Shown here: one piece after another, positions 46,096 through 54,595 of the stretch | How the letters are laid out: each line of letters begins with the position of its first letter | Position numbering within the stretch: position 1 is the first letter of the stretch | NCBI GenBank assembly: GCA_900120395.1 | Contig: LT635553.1 | Span: 726,254 to 790,253 of the forward strand | DNA length: 64,000 nucleotides | Reading direction: 5' to 3' | DNA from: Porphyromonadaceae bacterium FC4 | GTDB taxonomy: Bacteria; Bacteroidota; Bacteroidia; Bacteroidales; Porphyromonadaceae | The notes under the pieces: model-generated | What the model was told of the DNA's origin: nothing | The model's input: only the letters and a program-made list of their open reading frames with translations | The model's database searches: none | Translations under genes and position numbers: made by a program

Positions 46096-47280
46096 ATGAG
46101 TGAACCGATCATAAAGAGCCTGCTGGATACTGACCTATACAAGCTGACCACAGGCTATGCATACACCAAGCTTTTCCCAAGAGCATACGGTAGATTTGAG
46201 TTCGTTGACCGAGATGAGATGCAGTACCCCCTGGGCTTTGGAGATAAGCTGATGGAGGAGATCAAGAAGATGAGCGAACTGAGACTCCAAGAGGATGAGG
46301 CAGAGTTTTTGTCTGAGGAGTGTCCCTATCTGCCTCCGACGTATATTGACTTTCTACGGGGGTACCGCTTCAATCCCGACGAGGTAACCGTCCGTCAGGA
46401 CGAGAACGGACGACTGCATATTCAGGCAGAGGGGCTGCTCTACCGAGTGACACTGTGGGAGACACCCATCTTGGCACTCGTCAGCGAGCTGTACTATGAG
46501 GAGACCGGACAAAAGCCGGACCCCAAGCACATGGAGCGCCAAGCTATCGAAAAGGCAGAAGAGATGAAGGCGCATGACCTGCAGGTCTCCATGTTTGGGA
46601 TGAGGAGACGATTCAGTAGTGAAGTGGAAGACCGAATCACCGGTCTGCTCAAGGAGCATGCCGGTAAAAGCCTCTATGGGACCAGCAATATCTACTACGC
46701 CATGAAGCACGGGCTCAGAGTGACCGGTACTCACCCGCATGAGTGGGTGCAGTTTCATGCTGCAATATACGGCTATAAGATGGCTAACTATATGTCCATG
46801 GAGGACTGGATCAATGTCTACGACGGCGACCTCGGGACAGTGCTTACCGATACCTATACTACAAAGGTCTTCATGAGCAACTTTTCCAAAAAGCATGCGT
46901 CGCTCTTTACCTCCCTGCGCCACGACAGCGGAGACCCTTACCTCTTCACGGACATGGTGATAGCACGATACAACGAGCTGAAGATAAACCCCTCGACAAA
47001 GTACCTGGTCTTTTCGGACAGCCTGGATATACCCAAGGCAGTGAGGATCAAGGAGTACTGTGACAAGAAGGGTATTCGGGCAACCTTTGGCGTCGGAACC
47101 AACTTGACCAATGATGTGGGGAACCATACGGAGCCACGCAATATAGTGATGAAGCTCTTTGCCTGCAAGATGACAAAGGACCAGCCCTGGCAGAGCTGTG
47201 TGAAACTCTCTGATGTCGAGGGAAAGCACACCGGGTATGGTGACGAAATAGAACTTGCAATACGAACACTAGGAATATAA
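46096..47280 (+). CDS. pncB: Nicotinate phosphoribosyltransferase
   Basis: Salvages nicotinate into NAD synthesis. The protein of 394 residues begins SLLDTDLYKLTTGYAY and has GTSNIYYAMKHG, the HEWVQFHAA region with the catalytic histidine zone, LTDTYTTKVFM, LRHDSGDP and FGVGTNLTNDVG, all PncB landmarks. The frame is open from 46015 inside ugd, but the ATG at 46096, four bases after the ugd stop, gives the family N-terminus. Probably co-transcribed with ugd. Confidence 0.95.
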   Translation: MSEPIIKSLLDTDLYKLTTGYAYTKLFPRAYGRFEFVDRDEMQYPLGFGDKLMEEIKKMSELRLQEDEAEFLSEECPYLPPTYIDFLRGYRFNPDEVTVRQDENGRLHIQAEGLLYRVTLWETPILALVSELYYEETGQKPDPKHMERQAIEKAEEMKAHDLQVSMFGMRRRFSSEVEDRITGLLKEHAGKSLYGTSNIYYAMKHGLRVTGTHPHEWVQFHAAIYGYKMANYMSMEDWINVYDGDLGTVLTDTYTTKVFMSNFSKKHASLFTSLRHDSGDPYLFTDMVIARYNELKINPSTKYLVFSDSLDIPKAVRIKEYCDKKGIRATFGVGTNLTNDVGNHTEPRNIVMKLFACKMTKDQPWQSCVKLSDVEGKHTGYGDEIELAIRTLGI

Positions 47281-47290
47281 AAGTAAGAAC

Positions 47291-49297
47291 ATGACTGATC
47301 CCAACCAGCTCAAACGAGGCGAACTTGCCGAAAATGCGTACCGACCCCTAAAGCCGGGCGAGGAGTACCATCCCGTAGTCCCCGATAACCCTACACCCAA
47401 GGAACTGACTGCGTATAGTCTGTCATGGGGTATCTTGATGGCCATTATATTCAGTGCTGCAGCTGCATATCTGGGTCTAAAGGTGGGACAGGTCTTTGAA
47501 GCGGCTATCCCTATTGCGATCATTGCTGCCGGACTGACCTCTGCCACGAAGCGTAAAAATGCCCTCCTGGAAAACGTGATGATCCAGAGCATAGGTGCGT
47601 CCAGCGGAGTGATTGTTGCGGGAGCCATCTTTACTATTCCCGCCATCTTTATCTTACAGGAGAAGTATCCTGAGATTACTGTGAGCTTCATGCAGATCTT
47701 CATCAGCTCCTTGCTCGGTGGTATCCTGGGTATTCTCATGCTGATCCCTTTCCGGAAGTACTTTGTGAAGGACATGCACGGCAAGTATCCTTTTCCGGAA
47801 GCGACGGCTACTACGCAGGTCTTGCTGAGTAGTGAAAAGGGTGGGGCGCAGGCGAAGCCACTTGTGATCTCCGGACTGATCGGAGGAGTTTACGACTGGT
47901 TGGTTGCCTCCTTTGGGGCTTGGCATGAGACCATCTCCTCTACGGTGACAGCATGGGGAGCGGCTGTTGCGGAGCGAACAAAGCTCGTCTTTCAGCTCAA
48001 TACAAGTGCTGCAGTCCTAGGGCTTGGCTACATCATTGGACTAAAGTATGCAGCGATCATTTGTGCCGGCTCGGCACTGGTTTGGTGGGTGATCGTCCCT
48101 CTGATGAGTGCTGTATGGGGTGGAGATATCCTGGCTTTCGGAGATCCTGCTATCGTTATCCCGGTGGGCGAGATGTCGGCTCAGGAGATATTCTTGCACT
48201 ATGGGCGCAATATCGGTATTGGTGGTATTGCGATGGCGGGTGTTATCAGCATTTGGAACAATCGCAAGATCATTGGTTCGGCTGTAGGACTCGCCAAGAA
48301 AGAGCTCGGCAGTAAGAGAAACAATGCACAGGAGGTCGAAGAGCTCCCCCGTACACAGCGCGACATCCCAATGGGCGTGATCGTCTGGGGAATTGTCTTG
48401 GCACTGATCTGCATCGGTATTTTCTTTTACTTCGGCGTGGTGCACAAAAACCTTGTCTGGGCAATTGTAGGGCTGGTGCTTGCCGCAGTGATTGCCTTCC
48501 TATTCACGACCGTGGCGGCAAATGCCATCGCCATCGTAGGCTCAAACCCCGTGTCGGGTATGACTCTGATGACGCTTATCGTGGCTAGTGTAGTGCTGGT
48601 TGCATTTGGAATGAATGGTCCGTCGGGTATGGTTTCCGCTCTGGTCATAGGTATTGTAGTCTGTACGGCGCTCTCTATGGCGGGCGGATTCATTACGGAC
48701 CTAAAGATTGGTTACTGGTTGGGCTCAACCCCCCGAGTGCAGCAGACCTGGAAGTTTTTGGGAACCCTGGTCTCCGCTGCGACCGTGTGTGGCGTGATCA
48801 TCGTGCTCAACAAGACGTACGGCTTTACCGGTCCCGACGCACTCAATGCCCCCCAAGCCAACGCCATGGCAGCTCTGATAGAGCCTCTGATGACCGGTCA
48901 GGGAGCCAAGTGGCTTCTCTATGGGATTGGTGCTGCGCTGGCTCTGCTCCTGACGGTTGTCAAGGTTCCGGCACTACCTTTTGCTTTGGGGATGTTCATC
49001 CCACTGAGTCTGAACCTCCCACTCCTCGTGGGTGGAGGTATCAGTTGGTACGTCGGTAGTCGCTCGAAAGACGCAGCACTTAATAAAGCCCGCCAAGACA
49101 AGGGTACACTACTTGCCTCAGGGTTCATAGCCGGAGGGGCGCTTATGGGTGTGGTCAGTGCGATCATGAAGCTTGCCGGAGCAGACTTTGTCATGACGGA
49201 CTGGCTTGCCGGCGGATGGAGTCATGGTCTGACCGTGGTGATGTACCTCCTGATTATCTACTACCTCATTCACGCAAGTAAAAAGGCGAAGGTATGA
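47291..49297 (+). CDS. OPT-family oligopeptide transporter
   Basis: A 668-residue polytopic membrane protein of the OPT family. After a soluble N-terminus with EYHPVVPDNPTPKELTAYS come about 14-16 hydrophobic segments; family landmarks are AAAAYLGLKVGQVFEAAIP, KYPFPEATATTQVLL (the GK-PFPEA motif), NAIAIVGSNPVSGMT and GGFITDLKIGYWLGSTPR. OPT carriers take up small peptides or metal-siderophore complexes; peptide import suits an amino-acid fermenter. It starts 10 bases after pncB and its TGA overlaps the next start. Confidence 0.93.
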   Translation: MTDPNQLKRGELAENAYRPLKPGEEYHPVVPDNPTPKELTAYSLSWGILMAIIFSAAAAYLGLKVGQVFEAAIPIAIIAAGLTSATKRKNALLENVMIQSIGASSGVIVAGAIFTIPAIFILQEKYPEITVSFMQIFISSLLGGILGILMLIPFRKYFVKDMHGKYPFPEATATTQVLLSSEKGGAQAKPLVISGLIGGVYDWLVASFGAWHETISSTVTAWGAAVAERTKLVFQLNTSAAVLGLGYIIGLKYAAIICAGSALVWWVIVPLMSAVWGGDILAFGDPAIVIPVGEMSAQEIFLHYGRNIGIGGIAMAGVISIWNNRKIIGSAVGLAKKELGSKRNNAQEVEELPRTQRDIPMGVIVWGIVLALICIGIFFYFGVVHKNLVWAIVGLVLAAVIAFLFTTVAANAIAIVGSNPVSGMTLMTLIVASVVLVAFGMNGPSGMVSALVIGIVVCTALSMAGGFITDLKIGYWLGSTPRVQQTWKFLGTLVSAATVCGVIIVLNKTYGFTGPDALNAPQANAMAALIEPLMTGQGAKWLLYGIGAALALLLTVVKVPALPFALGMFIPLSLNLPLLVGGGISWYVGSRSKDAALNKARQDKGTLLASGFIAGGALMGVVSAIMKLAGADFVMTDWLAGGWSHGLTVVMYLLIIYYLIHASKKAKV

Positions 49298-50274
49298 TGG
49301 ATAATAAAGAACTCAAGGCAGCTCTGCAGACGGTTGAAGCTCTGATTTCGGAGGAGAGCGCACGTCTGCAGGCTCATGAGCTAAAAAGACTCTACGAGCC
49401 GATTGCCTATATTCTGAACCTTGGTGGAAAGAGGCTTCGTCCGCTGGTGGCGTACCTGACGTACAAGCACTTTGCCGGGGACCGGTACGATGCGACAAAG
49501 ATCGCTCCGGTGATCAAGGCAGTGGAGCTTTTTCACAACTTTACATTGCTCCACGATGACCTCATGGATGATGCACCGGTACGCCGCGGCCTCCCCACAG
49601 TCTACAAAAAGTGGGGTGCCAATACCGCCATCCTCTCCGGCGATGCGATGGTCATCGAGGCGTATAGGGCACTGGCACAGCTGGACGGCCATCTCCTCCC
49701 CGATCTGCTGGACGTCTTCAACCGCATGGCTCTAGGCGTATGTGAGGGTCAGCAGCTGGATATGGACTATGAGCAACGCGATCCGGAAGACCTAACCATC
49801 AACGACTATATAGATATGATCCGCCTAAAGACGTCGTATCTATTCAAGGGCAGTATGGTGATGGGGGCAATGGTCGCCGGGCTGGAAAACTCTGAGATCA
49901 AAAAGCTCGACCATGCCGCCGAGCGGATGGGACTAGCCTTTCAGGTCATGGACGACTACCTGGATGTCTTCTCAGACAAGCCGGACTTTGGCAAAGTAAA
50001 AGGTGGAGATATCGTCGAAGGAAAGCGGACATGGCTCTTGCTCAAAGCGTATGAGCTGGATCCCGAAGCGCTGAGTCCGGCTCTGAATCAAAGCGACGAA
50101 AGCCGTCGTATAGCTGAGGTCACTCAGGTATACCGGGCAAACGGTATTGACCGGCTCGCACTGGCTGAGGTGGAGCGGTATACTCAGGAGGCGATAGAGA
50201 TCCTGAGGTCGCTTCAACCTGCTCCGGACAGCATCATTGACCTATTTGAGAGCTTAGTCAGGAGAATTGTCTAA
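49294..50274 (+). CDS. Polyprenyl diphosphate synthase (octaprenyl-type)
   Basis: Builds long-chain prenyl diphosphates for menaquinone side chains. The 326-residue trans-prenyltransferase has the first aspartate-rich motif LLHDDLMDDAPVRRG, the GKRLRPLVAYLTY substrate loop, and the second motif VMDDYLDVFSD followed by GKVKGGDIVEGKRT. Chain length cannot be fixed by eye. The ATG at 49294 overlaps the OPT stop (ATGA). Confidence 0.93.
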   Translation: MMDNKELKAALQTVEALISEESARLQAHELKRLYEPIAYILNLGGKRLRPLVAYLTYKHFAGDRYDATKIAPVIKAVELFHNFTLLHDDLMDDAPVRRGLPTVYKKWGANTAILSGDAMVIEAYRALAQLDGHLLPDLLDVFNRMALGVCEGQQLDMDYEQRDPEDLTINDYIDMIRLKTSYLFKGSMVMGAMVAGLENSEIKKLDHAAERMGLAFQVMDDYLDVFSDKPDFGKVKGGDIVEGKRTWLLLKAYELDPEALSPALNQSDESRRIAEVTQVYRANGIDRLALAEVERYTQEAIEILRSLQPAPDSIIDLFESLVRRIV

Positions 50275-50315
50275 AGATTTAGGGCAAAAGGTATGGTAGT
50301 AATCAAAACTATTGG

Positions 50316-50323
50316 TACCTTTG
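50316..50323 (+). promoter_or_regulatory. -7 box of tRNA-Pro
   Basis: TACCTTTG matches TAnnTTTG, 13 bases before the tRNA; the -33 position is weak. Confidence 0.5.
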
Positions 50324-50336
50324 CAACCAGAGAGCT

Positions 50337-50412
50337 CGGGATGTAGCTCAGTCCGGTTTAGAGTGCGCGTCTGGGGGGCGTGAGGTCGCTGGTTCGAATC
50401 CAGTCATCCCGA
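50337..50412 (+). tRNA. tRNA-Pro (anticodon GGG)
   Basis: CGGGATG at 50337-50343 pairs with CATCCCG at 50405-50411, followed by the discriminator A; TTCGAATCC T-loop is standard. The anticodon loop CTGGGGG gives anticodon GGG at 50373-50375. No CCA is encoded (CAA follows), as usual in Bacteroidetes. Confidence 0.93.
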
Positions 50413-50415
50413 CAA

Positions 50416-50459
50416 GTGGGTCAGAGTAGTTACAGACTGCTCTGACCCACCTTTATTTT
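50416..50459 (+). terminator. Intrinsic terminator after tRNA-Pro
   Basis: GTGGGTCAGAG and CTCTGACCCAC form a perfect 11-bp stem followed by CTTTATTTTG. Confidence 0.85.
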
Positions 50460-50528
50460 GTGGCATTACACTGTAGCTGCAGAGGCTGACGTAATGGGAT
50501 TTTGCGGGCTTTGGGTTCGAGCAAAAAA

Positions 50529-50615
50529 ATTGACGGATAGAAGAGAAAAGTTTTCAGTAGGAAAGAGAATGATTTGACGGATAGAAGCGAAAGGTTTCCA
50601 GTAGGAAACTTTTTG
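50529..50615 (+). repeat. Tandem-hairpin intergenic repeat, copy 7
   Basis: First hairpin is slightly altered (TTTTCAGTAGGAAA), the second is TTTCCAGTAGGAAA; followed by the shared TTTTTGCGCTTAGG extension. Between tRNA-Pro and the insertion sequence. Confidence 0.9.
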
Positions 50616-50802
50616 CGCTTAGGTAGTCGGTTTTTTAAGGAGATCCTATCTGTCTGTTTGTCAGTAGTGTAACTTTCGGTAGATAAAAGTTAGGGCGTAT
50701 AGGTCAAAATGGTGGGTAAAACAGCCTAATAGCCATTTTCGTACTGAAGTATAGGTCAAAATGGTGGGCGAAGTAGAAGAAAAAAACAGATACCTTTGTT
50801 CG

Positions 50803-50916
50803 TTGACCTGAAACGTAGCCGGCTCTGCAGGGGTGCAACCGGTGAGGGATACGGTCAATGGAGTCAGAACAGTTTACACTGACAGGGGAGGGGTACTATT
50901 GCCCCTCCTCTTTTTT
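50803..50916 (+). ncRNA. Candidate small structured RNA inside the insertion sequence
   Basis: A -7-like TACCTTTG at 50791-50798 precedes about 115 bases that contain a stem built from CCGG and TGCA arms and end in a strong terminator (GGAGGGG, TACTATTGG, CCCCTCC, then TCTTTTTT at 50887-50916). There is no credible reading frame on this strand. The 3' end overlaps the transposase gene tail in antisense. No known RNA family recognised; low confidence. Confidence 0.3.
50887..50916 (+). terminator. Intrinsic terminator in the left part of the insertion sequence
   Basis: GGAGGGG pairs with CCCCTCC, followed by TCTTTTTT on the plus strand. It overlaps the 3' end of the minus-strand transposase and would block incoming plus-strand readthrough. 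Confidence 0.75.
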
Positions 50917-51847
50917 GGATGTAAACTGGGCGATATCCCTATGCCTAAAAAACCCATCCACGAATCGTTTCTTGTGAGCTTGGGACATTCCATTATGCGC
51001 TCTAAGACGGCTTTTGAGTGCAGTAAATAGCCCTTCAATGGCGTTATTGGTTTTAGGGATCTGTATATCCGGATGTTCCTCGTAAGTAAAGAGTGTAGGG
51101 AGGTATTGACGAAAGGAAAAGTGGACTGATCTAAGTGATTTGTGCGTGTATTGCCATTTGCCGTTTTCATCATTTATGGTCTTCTCCTTGAGAAAAGTAT
51201 CCCACTTGGTCTCCCACTTTTTGAGCTGCGAGCAGAATGTGATACGGGATATCTTTCCTACACTCATAGCAAGTGCCAGAAGCTCTTGAGACGCAGGTAG
51301 TTTGGGTCGAAGAGTAAGTTTTCGTCGGACGATTGCGATAAAGTGATACTGGCACATTTGTGTGGGAAAATGCTTCAGTGCCACATCAAGACCGACTCCT
51401 CCATCAGTTACCACTGCCAATATCTTATAGCCCCCTTCCTCTATCTTTTTAAGGGCTGTTGCGTAGTCCACTTTGCTTTCGTGAGAGATCCACTCCCGAT
51501 AGAGTACGCAACCACTTTTATCGTCCAACGCAACGATTAGTCCTTGGTTTCTACCCCAATACGTCGCATCTATGTGAATAACTCCCTCGCTTAATATGGG
51601 CGTCTTAAAGTCAACTGAGACCTCCTGAAGTCTCCGTTTTATCGTGCTCGGACTTACTCCAAGTGCTTCCGCGATTTTAGCCTGCGATAAGCCACTCTGG
51701 TACAAGTCCCATATCTGCTCCTTACTTATGTGCCTTTTTCCTGTGAACGATGAGCCACAGTTCTTGCACAAATATCTCTTGTGTGTACCCCTGCGTCCAT
51801 GACTAATCACACTGAGGCTCCCACACTTCGGACATTTTTTGGTTCAT
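50896..51847 (-). pseudogene. Transposase, IS256-like Zn-ribbon variant, start region frameshifted
   Basis: A DDE transposase with ~305 residues readable from a GTG at 51810. It shows a helix-turn-helix (LSQAKIAEALGVSPSTIKRR), the first catalytic D in HIDATYWGR, VVTDGG with the second D followed by CQYHF (mutator-type C..H), and the E in NNAIEGLFTALK. The readable protein begins inside an N-terminal zinc ribbon. Upstream in frame are the missing cysteines (KKCPKCGSLS) but no start codon before a TGA. If one T of the run 51835-51840 is removed, an ATG at 51847 opens MNQKCPKCG in frame. So either the gene is dead or short, or expression uses slippage at this run. Confidence 0.75.
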
Positions 51848-52036
51848 TTTTTCGCCTTTTCAAATGCTCAAAGATACGATAAACACTGGCTTATCCCCCT
51901 GTATCACCCACCGTTTTGACCTATACATTCGCGTTGGCTCACTTTTAACACTTCAAAGCTTTTCAAACCCTTATATGTCTCTCTATACCTAGAAAAGACC
52001 TTTAACTCACCCACCATTTTGACCTATAAGTCAAAG

Positions 52037-52071
52037 TTAGGGGCTGTGTCGGATTCCGACACAGCCCCTAA
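52037..52071. terminator. 17-bp perfect inverted repeat after the endonuclease gene
   Basis: TTAGGGGCTGTGTCGGA and TCCGACACAGCCCCTAA flank a single T. It is just downstream of the last gene of the five-gene minus-strand locus and probably ends its transcript, although no long T run follows on either strand. Confidence 0.6.
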
Positions 52072-52094
52072 TTGGTCTATGGGTGGATCGTTGT

Positions 52095-53165
52095 TTAGCG
52101 TTCCTTTAGGAGATAGATGACGACGGGAAAGTGGTCGCTATAGCCATCAATAAAGGTGTTGCCATCAAAGGTCCGGTGGGGATAGCCTTTGCGTTTGCCT
52201 TCTTTTGTATGAAGGAAAGGACGGTTGAAAATATCCACTTTCCAAAAGGTTAGGGACTTGTTTTCATCCGATATGAGAGGTTCTGAGACCGCTATTTGGT
52301 CAAATAGGTTCCACTTATTTTGATAGACGAGTGTCCCGATCCCCTGGGCAAAAGGAGCCCAAGTGGTGTTGTAGAAGCCCTGTGTGGGGACCTCGTGCTT
52401 GAACTGCTTGGCATCTAGAACCTTTGCCATGCTGGCATCGTTAGGATCATCGTTCATGTCTCCCATGACGATGATCTTTGCTCTGGGGTTGAGATTGTAG
52501 AGGGAGTCTGCAATGTGACGGGTGAGTCCTGCAGCTGTCTCGCGTAGGTAGCTAGACTTTGCTCCACCGTAGCGTGACGGCCAGTGACATACGATCACGT
52601 GGACTTCTTCACCTGCCATCTTCCCGCTGACGAGTAGTTGGTCTCTGGTACGGAAGCCAGGGTTGTCTTCCAGCGTGGGGTAGCGGTGGCAGCGGTGGTT
52701 GGTGACGGTGAAGAGTTTGGGGTTGTACAGTAGCCCCACATCTATCCCACGACGATCGGGAGAGTCCTCATGCACCACTTGCAGTCCCATGTTGGCTACG
52801 GTTGGGCGGCTGACAAGATCCTCCAGTACGCGCCTATTCTCGACCTCTGCAACACCTATGATGGCAGGCCCCATGGGCGTATGCTCACGGCCAAGCTTGC
52901 TCAGTACGAGTGCGATGTTGTCCAGCTTGCGCTCGTACTTGGGCTGAGTCCAATTGTATGGTCCGGTGGGAAGGAATTCATCGTCCCCTCGGTTGGTAGG
53001 GTCGTCATCGCAGTCAAATAGGTTCTCCACATTATAGAATGCTACGGCATAGCTGTTGTATTGCTTGCCTATGGAGCCCTGGCTGCTCCGCTTCGTGGTA
53101 CCGCACCCCGTGAGGAGTAGCAGTACCACAAGCGTCGCATAGCTATAGAAGTGCTGTCTTTTCAT
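52095..53165 (-). CDS. Secreted endonuclease/exonuclease/phosphatase-family protein
   Basis: A 356-residue lipoprotein (signal with lipobox LLLTGC) of the EEP (DNase I-like) superfamily. Catalytic landmarks are FYNVENLFD, IGVAEVENR (metal-binding E), RRGIDVGLLY, VHVIVCHWPSR (catalytic H), IVMGDMNDDP, and the terminal SDHFPVV with the essential D-H. All catalytic residues are present, so it should be an active phosphodiesterase on nucleic acid or another phosphate ester. Third from the TonB receptor in one operon, 8 bases after the DUF5689 gene. Confidence 0.9.
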   Translation of the reverse strand: MKRQHFYSYATLVVLLLLTGCGTTKRSSQGSIGKQYNSYAVAFYNVENLFDCDDDPTNRGDDEFLPTGPYNWTQPKYERKLDNIALVLSKLGREHTPMGPAIIGVAEVENRRVLEDLVSRPTVANMGLQVVHEDSPDRRGIDVGLLYNPKLFTVTNHRCHRYPTLEDNPGFRTRDQLLVSGKMAGEEVHVIVCHWPSRYGGAKSSYLRETAAGLTRHIADSLYNLNPRAKIIVMGDMNDDPNDASMAKVLDAKQFKHEVPTQGFYNTTWAPFAQGIGTLVYQNKWNLFDQIAVSEPLISDENKSLTFWKVDIFNRPFLHTKEGKRKGYPHRTFDGNTFIDGYSDHFPVVIYLLKER

Positions 53166-53173
53166 AGCTCTGG

Positions 53174-54586
53174 TTATTCAAACTTGATGCTGTCGATGTA
53201 GAGGTCATACTCTGCCTCTTTTCCACCCTTGAATCCGATGATGTTTTTGTCTTCGGCGGTGTTGAGATCCACGCCCTCTACATTCAGCGTGATGAGGACC
53301 CACTTGCCACCGGTATCTATTGTACCGTTGTACTGGTTTACAAACTGCTCCTCTCTTGTAGACTTTGTCCTCTCAACCTGTTTGGAGGTGATGACATCTC
53401 CGAGGTTGAATGCCACATACTTCCCATCAGGATGGTAGACATTTATAGAGAGAGACTTGCCTGTAACTTTACCCTTGAGGTAGAACGAGATAGTCTTGAC
53501 GCCCTTCTCCTTGTCGGCAGGGATCATTACGTTTTTGGCGCTGAAGAAGTAGGGGTTTTTGTCGGGAGTACCGCTGATGTGAAGCCCCTTGGAGCCATCA
53601 AAGCCCACTCCTGCTTTGACTTCGCAGAACTTGAGCCCGTACTGACCCGTGGCGGTGTTGAACGCTGCCTCGTCCTCAAAGTCGGCTCCTGCAAAAAGTA
53701 AGGAGGCGGTGGCAGACTGCTTGTCTGATGCAGCAGGAGTGTCCGGCTTAGACGGCTTGTCGTCAGATCCACCCGTACTCCCGTCGCCGGAAGGCTTGCC
53801 GGGACGGAAGTGTAGGATATCTGCTTTGGTCCGGATGAAGAGCTGATACTCGGTGTTGAACTTACTGAGCACGCCACGGACGGTGCCAACTCCCTCCGGG
53901 ATAAGGTCGGCTGCGAAGTTGGAGTAGCCGCTATTGCGTACCAGGAGGGTTTGGTTTTTGCCGTCGTACAGAGTGCGGTTGGTGTTTTCTTCCTTGATCG
54001 CAAAAACCTGTCCGACTTCCTTCCAAGAAACATCGTTGAGCTCAACGACCATACCGATCATGCTGTCGTTGAGTCCTCCAATAGTCGTTTGGATGGGGGC
54101 TGCCTTCTTAGGATCCGGGTATTTATGGCGGGTGGTGATGGTTTTCAGAAGTTCGGGCGCAATACGCGTCTTTTTAGGATCTTCCTTCTCCACATAGCCG
54201 ATCTGCTGCACTCCACCATAGACGTTGATGGAGAGACCTTTGAGCTTGATAAAGAGCTCTTGTCCTACTTGGTACTCAGAGAACATCGCGTTTTGGTCCA
54301 CGGCGATGGGGATACCTCCGGTCTTATCTTGTACATAAAGGGTCTTGTAGATGTTTCCGGACTCGTCATTGCCTCCCACGACTGCTCGTAGGATGTAGTC
54401 GGTGTCAATGAGGAGGGGGTTGTTTTGCTTGGCTTGGCTATACTTGGCCTTGAGCTCGGAGATGGTAATGTTAGCTTCGAGGCCTGTCGCTTCGGGTTCG
54501 ACTAGTAGTGGTTGGTCGTACTTGCGCTCACAACTCACTAGGATAGCTAGAAGACCTACGGATAGAAGTATATTTTTTAGTTTCAT
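53174..54586 (-). CDS. DUF5689 lipoprotein with a C-terminal beta-sandwich module
   Basis: A 470-residue lipoprotein (LAILVSC lipobox) whose N-terminal two-thirds match DUF5689: ITISELKAKY, IDTDYILRAVVGGNDESGN, LYVQDKTGGIPIAVDQN and NTNRTLYDGKNQTLLVRNSG, OB-fold-like strands. After a Gly/Ser/Pro linker (~275-290) comes a C-terminal module of about 180 residues, LLFAGADFED to YDLYIDSIKFE, which is also the C-terminus of the fimbrillin-like protein at 57493. Such DUF5689 proteins often lie beside TonB receptors and EEP enzymes in Bacteroidetes; ligand unknown. Probably binds substrate on the surface. Confidence 0.85.
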   Translation of the reverse strand: MKLKNILLSVGLLAILVSCERKYDQPLLVEPEATGLEANITISELKAKYSQAKQNNPLLIDTDYILRAVVGGNDESGNIYKTLYVQDKTGGIPIAVDQNAMFSEYQVGQELFIKLKGLSINVYGGVQQIGYVEKEDPKKTRIAPELLKTITTRHKYPDPKKAAPIQTTIGGLNDSMIGMVVELNDVSWKEVGQVFAIKEENTNRTLYDGKNQTLLVRNSGYSNFAADLIPEGVGTVRGVLSKFNTEYQLFIRTKADILHFRPGKPSGDGSTGGSDDKPSKPDTPAASDKQSATASLLFAGADFEDEAAFNTATGQYGLKFCEVKAGVGFDGSKGLHISGTPDKNPYFFSAKNVMIPADKEKGVKTISFYLKGKVTGKSLSINVYHPDGKYVAFNLGDVITSKQVERTKSTREEQFVNQYNGTIDTGGKWVLITLNVEGVDLNTAEDKNIIGFKGGKEAEYDLYIDSIKFE

Positions 54587-54595
54587 ATTGGGAGT

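Larger units (their letters stand above)
50698..52028 (-). mobile_element. Insertion sequence with doubled terminal inverted repeats
   Basis: Inverted ends of 20 bases occur twice on each side. Left: TATAGGTCAAAATGGTGGGT at 50698-50717 and 50750-50769 (last bases vary). Right, inverted: ACCCACCATTTTGACCTATA at 52009-52028 and 51906-51925 (one mismatch). The inner pair (50750-51925, about 1.18 kb) encloses the transposase and is a minimal IS; the outer pair gives about 1.33 kb. AAAGTTAGGG lies next to both outer ends and may be a target duplication. Confidence 0.7.

Noticed and set aside
50337-50412. tRNA-Pro as attachment site of an integrative element
   Set aside because: No duplicated 3' tRNA end and no integrase lies nearby; the adjacent IS has its own ends.
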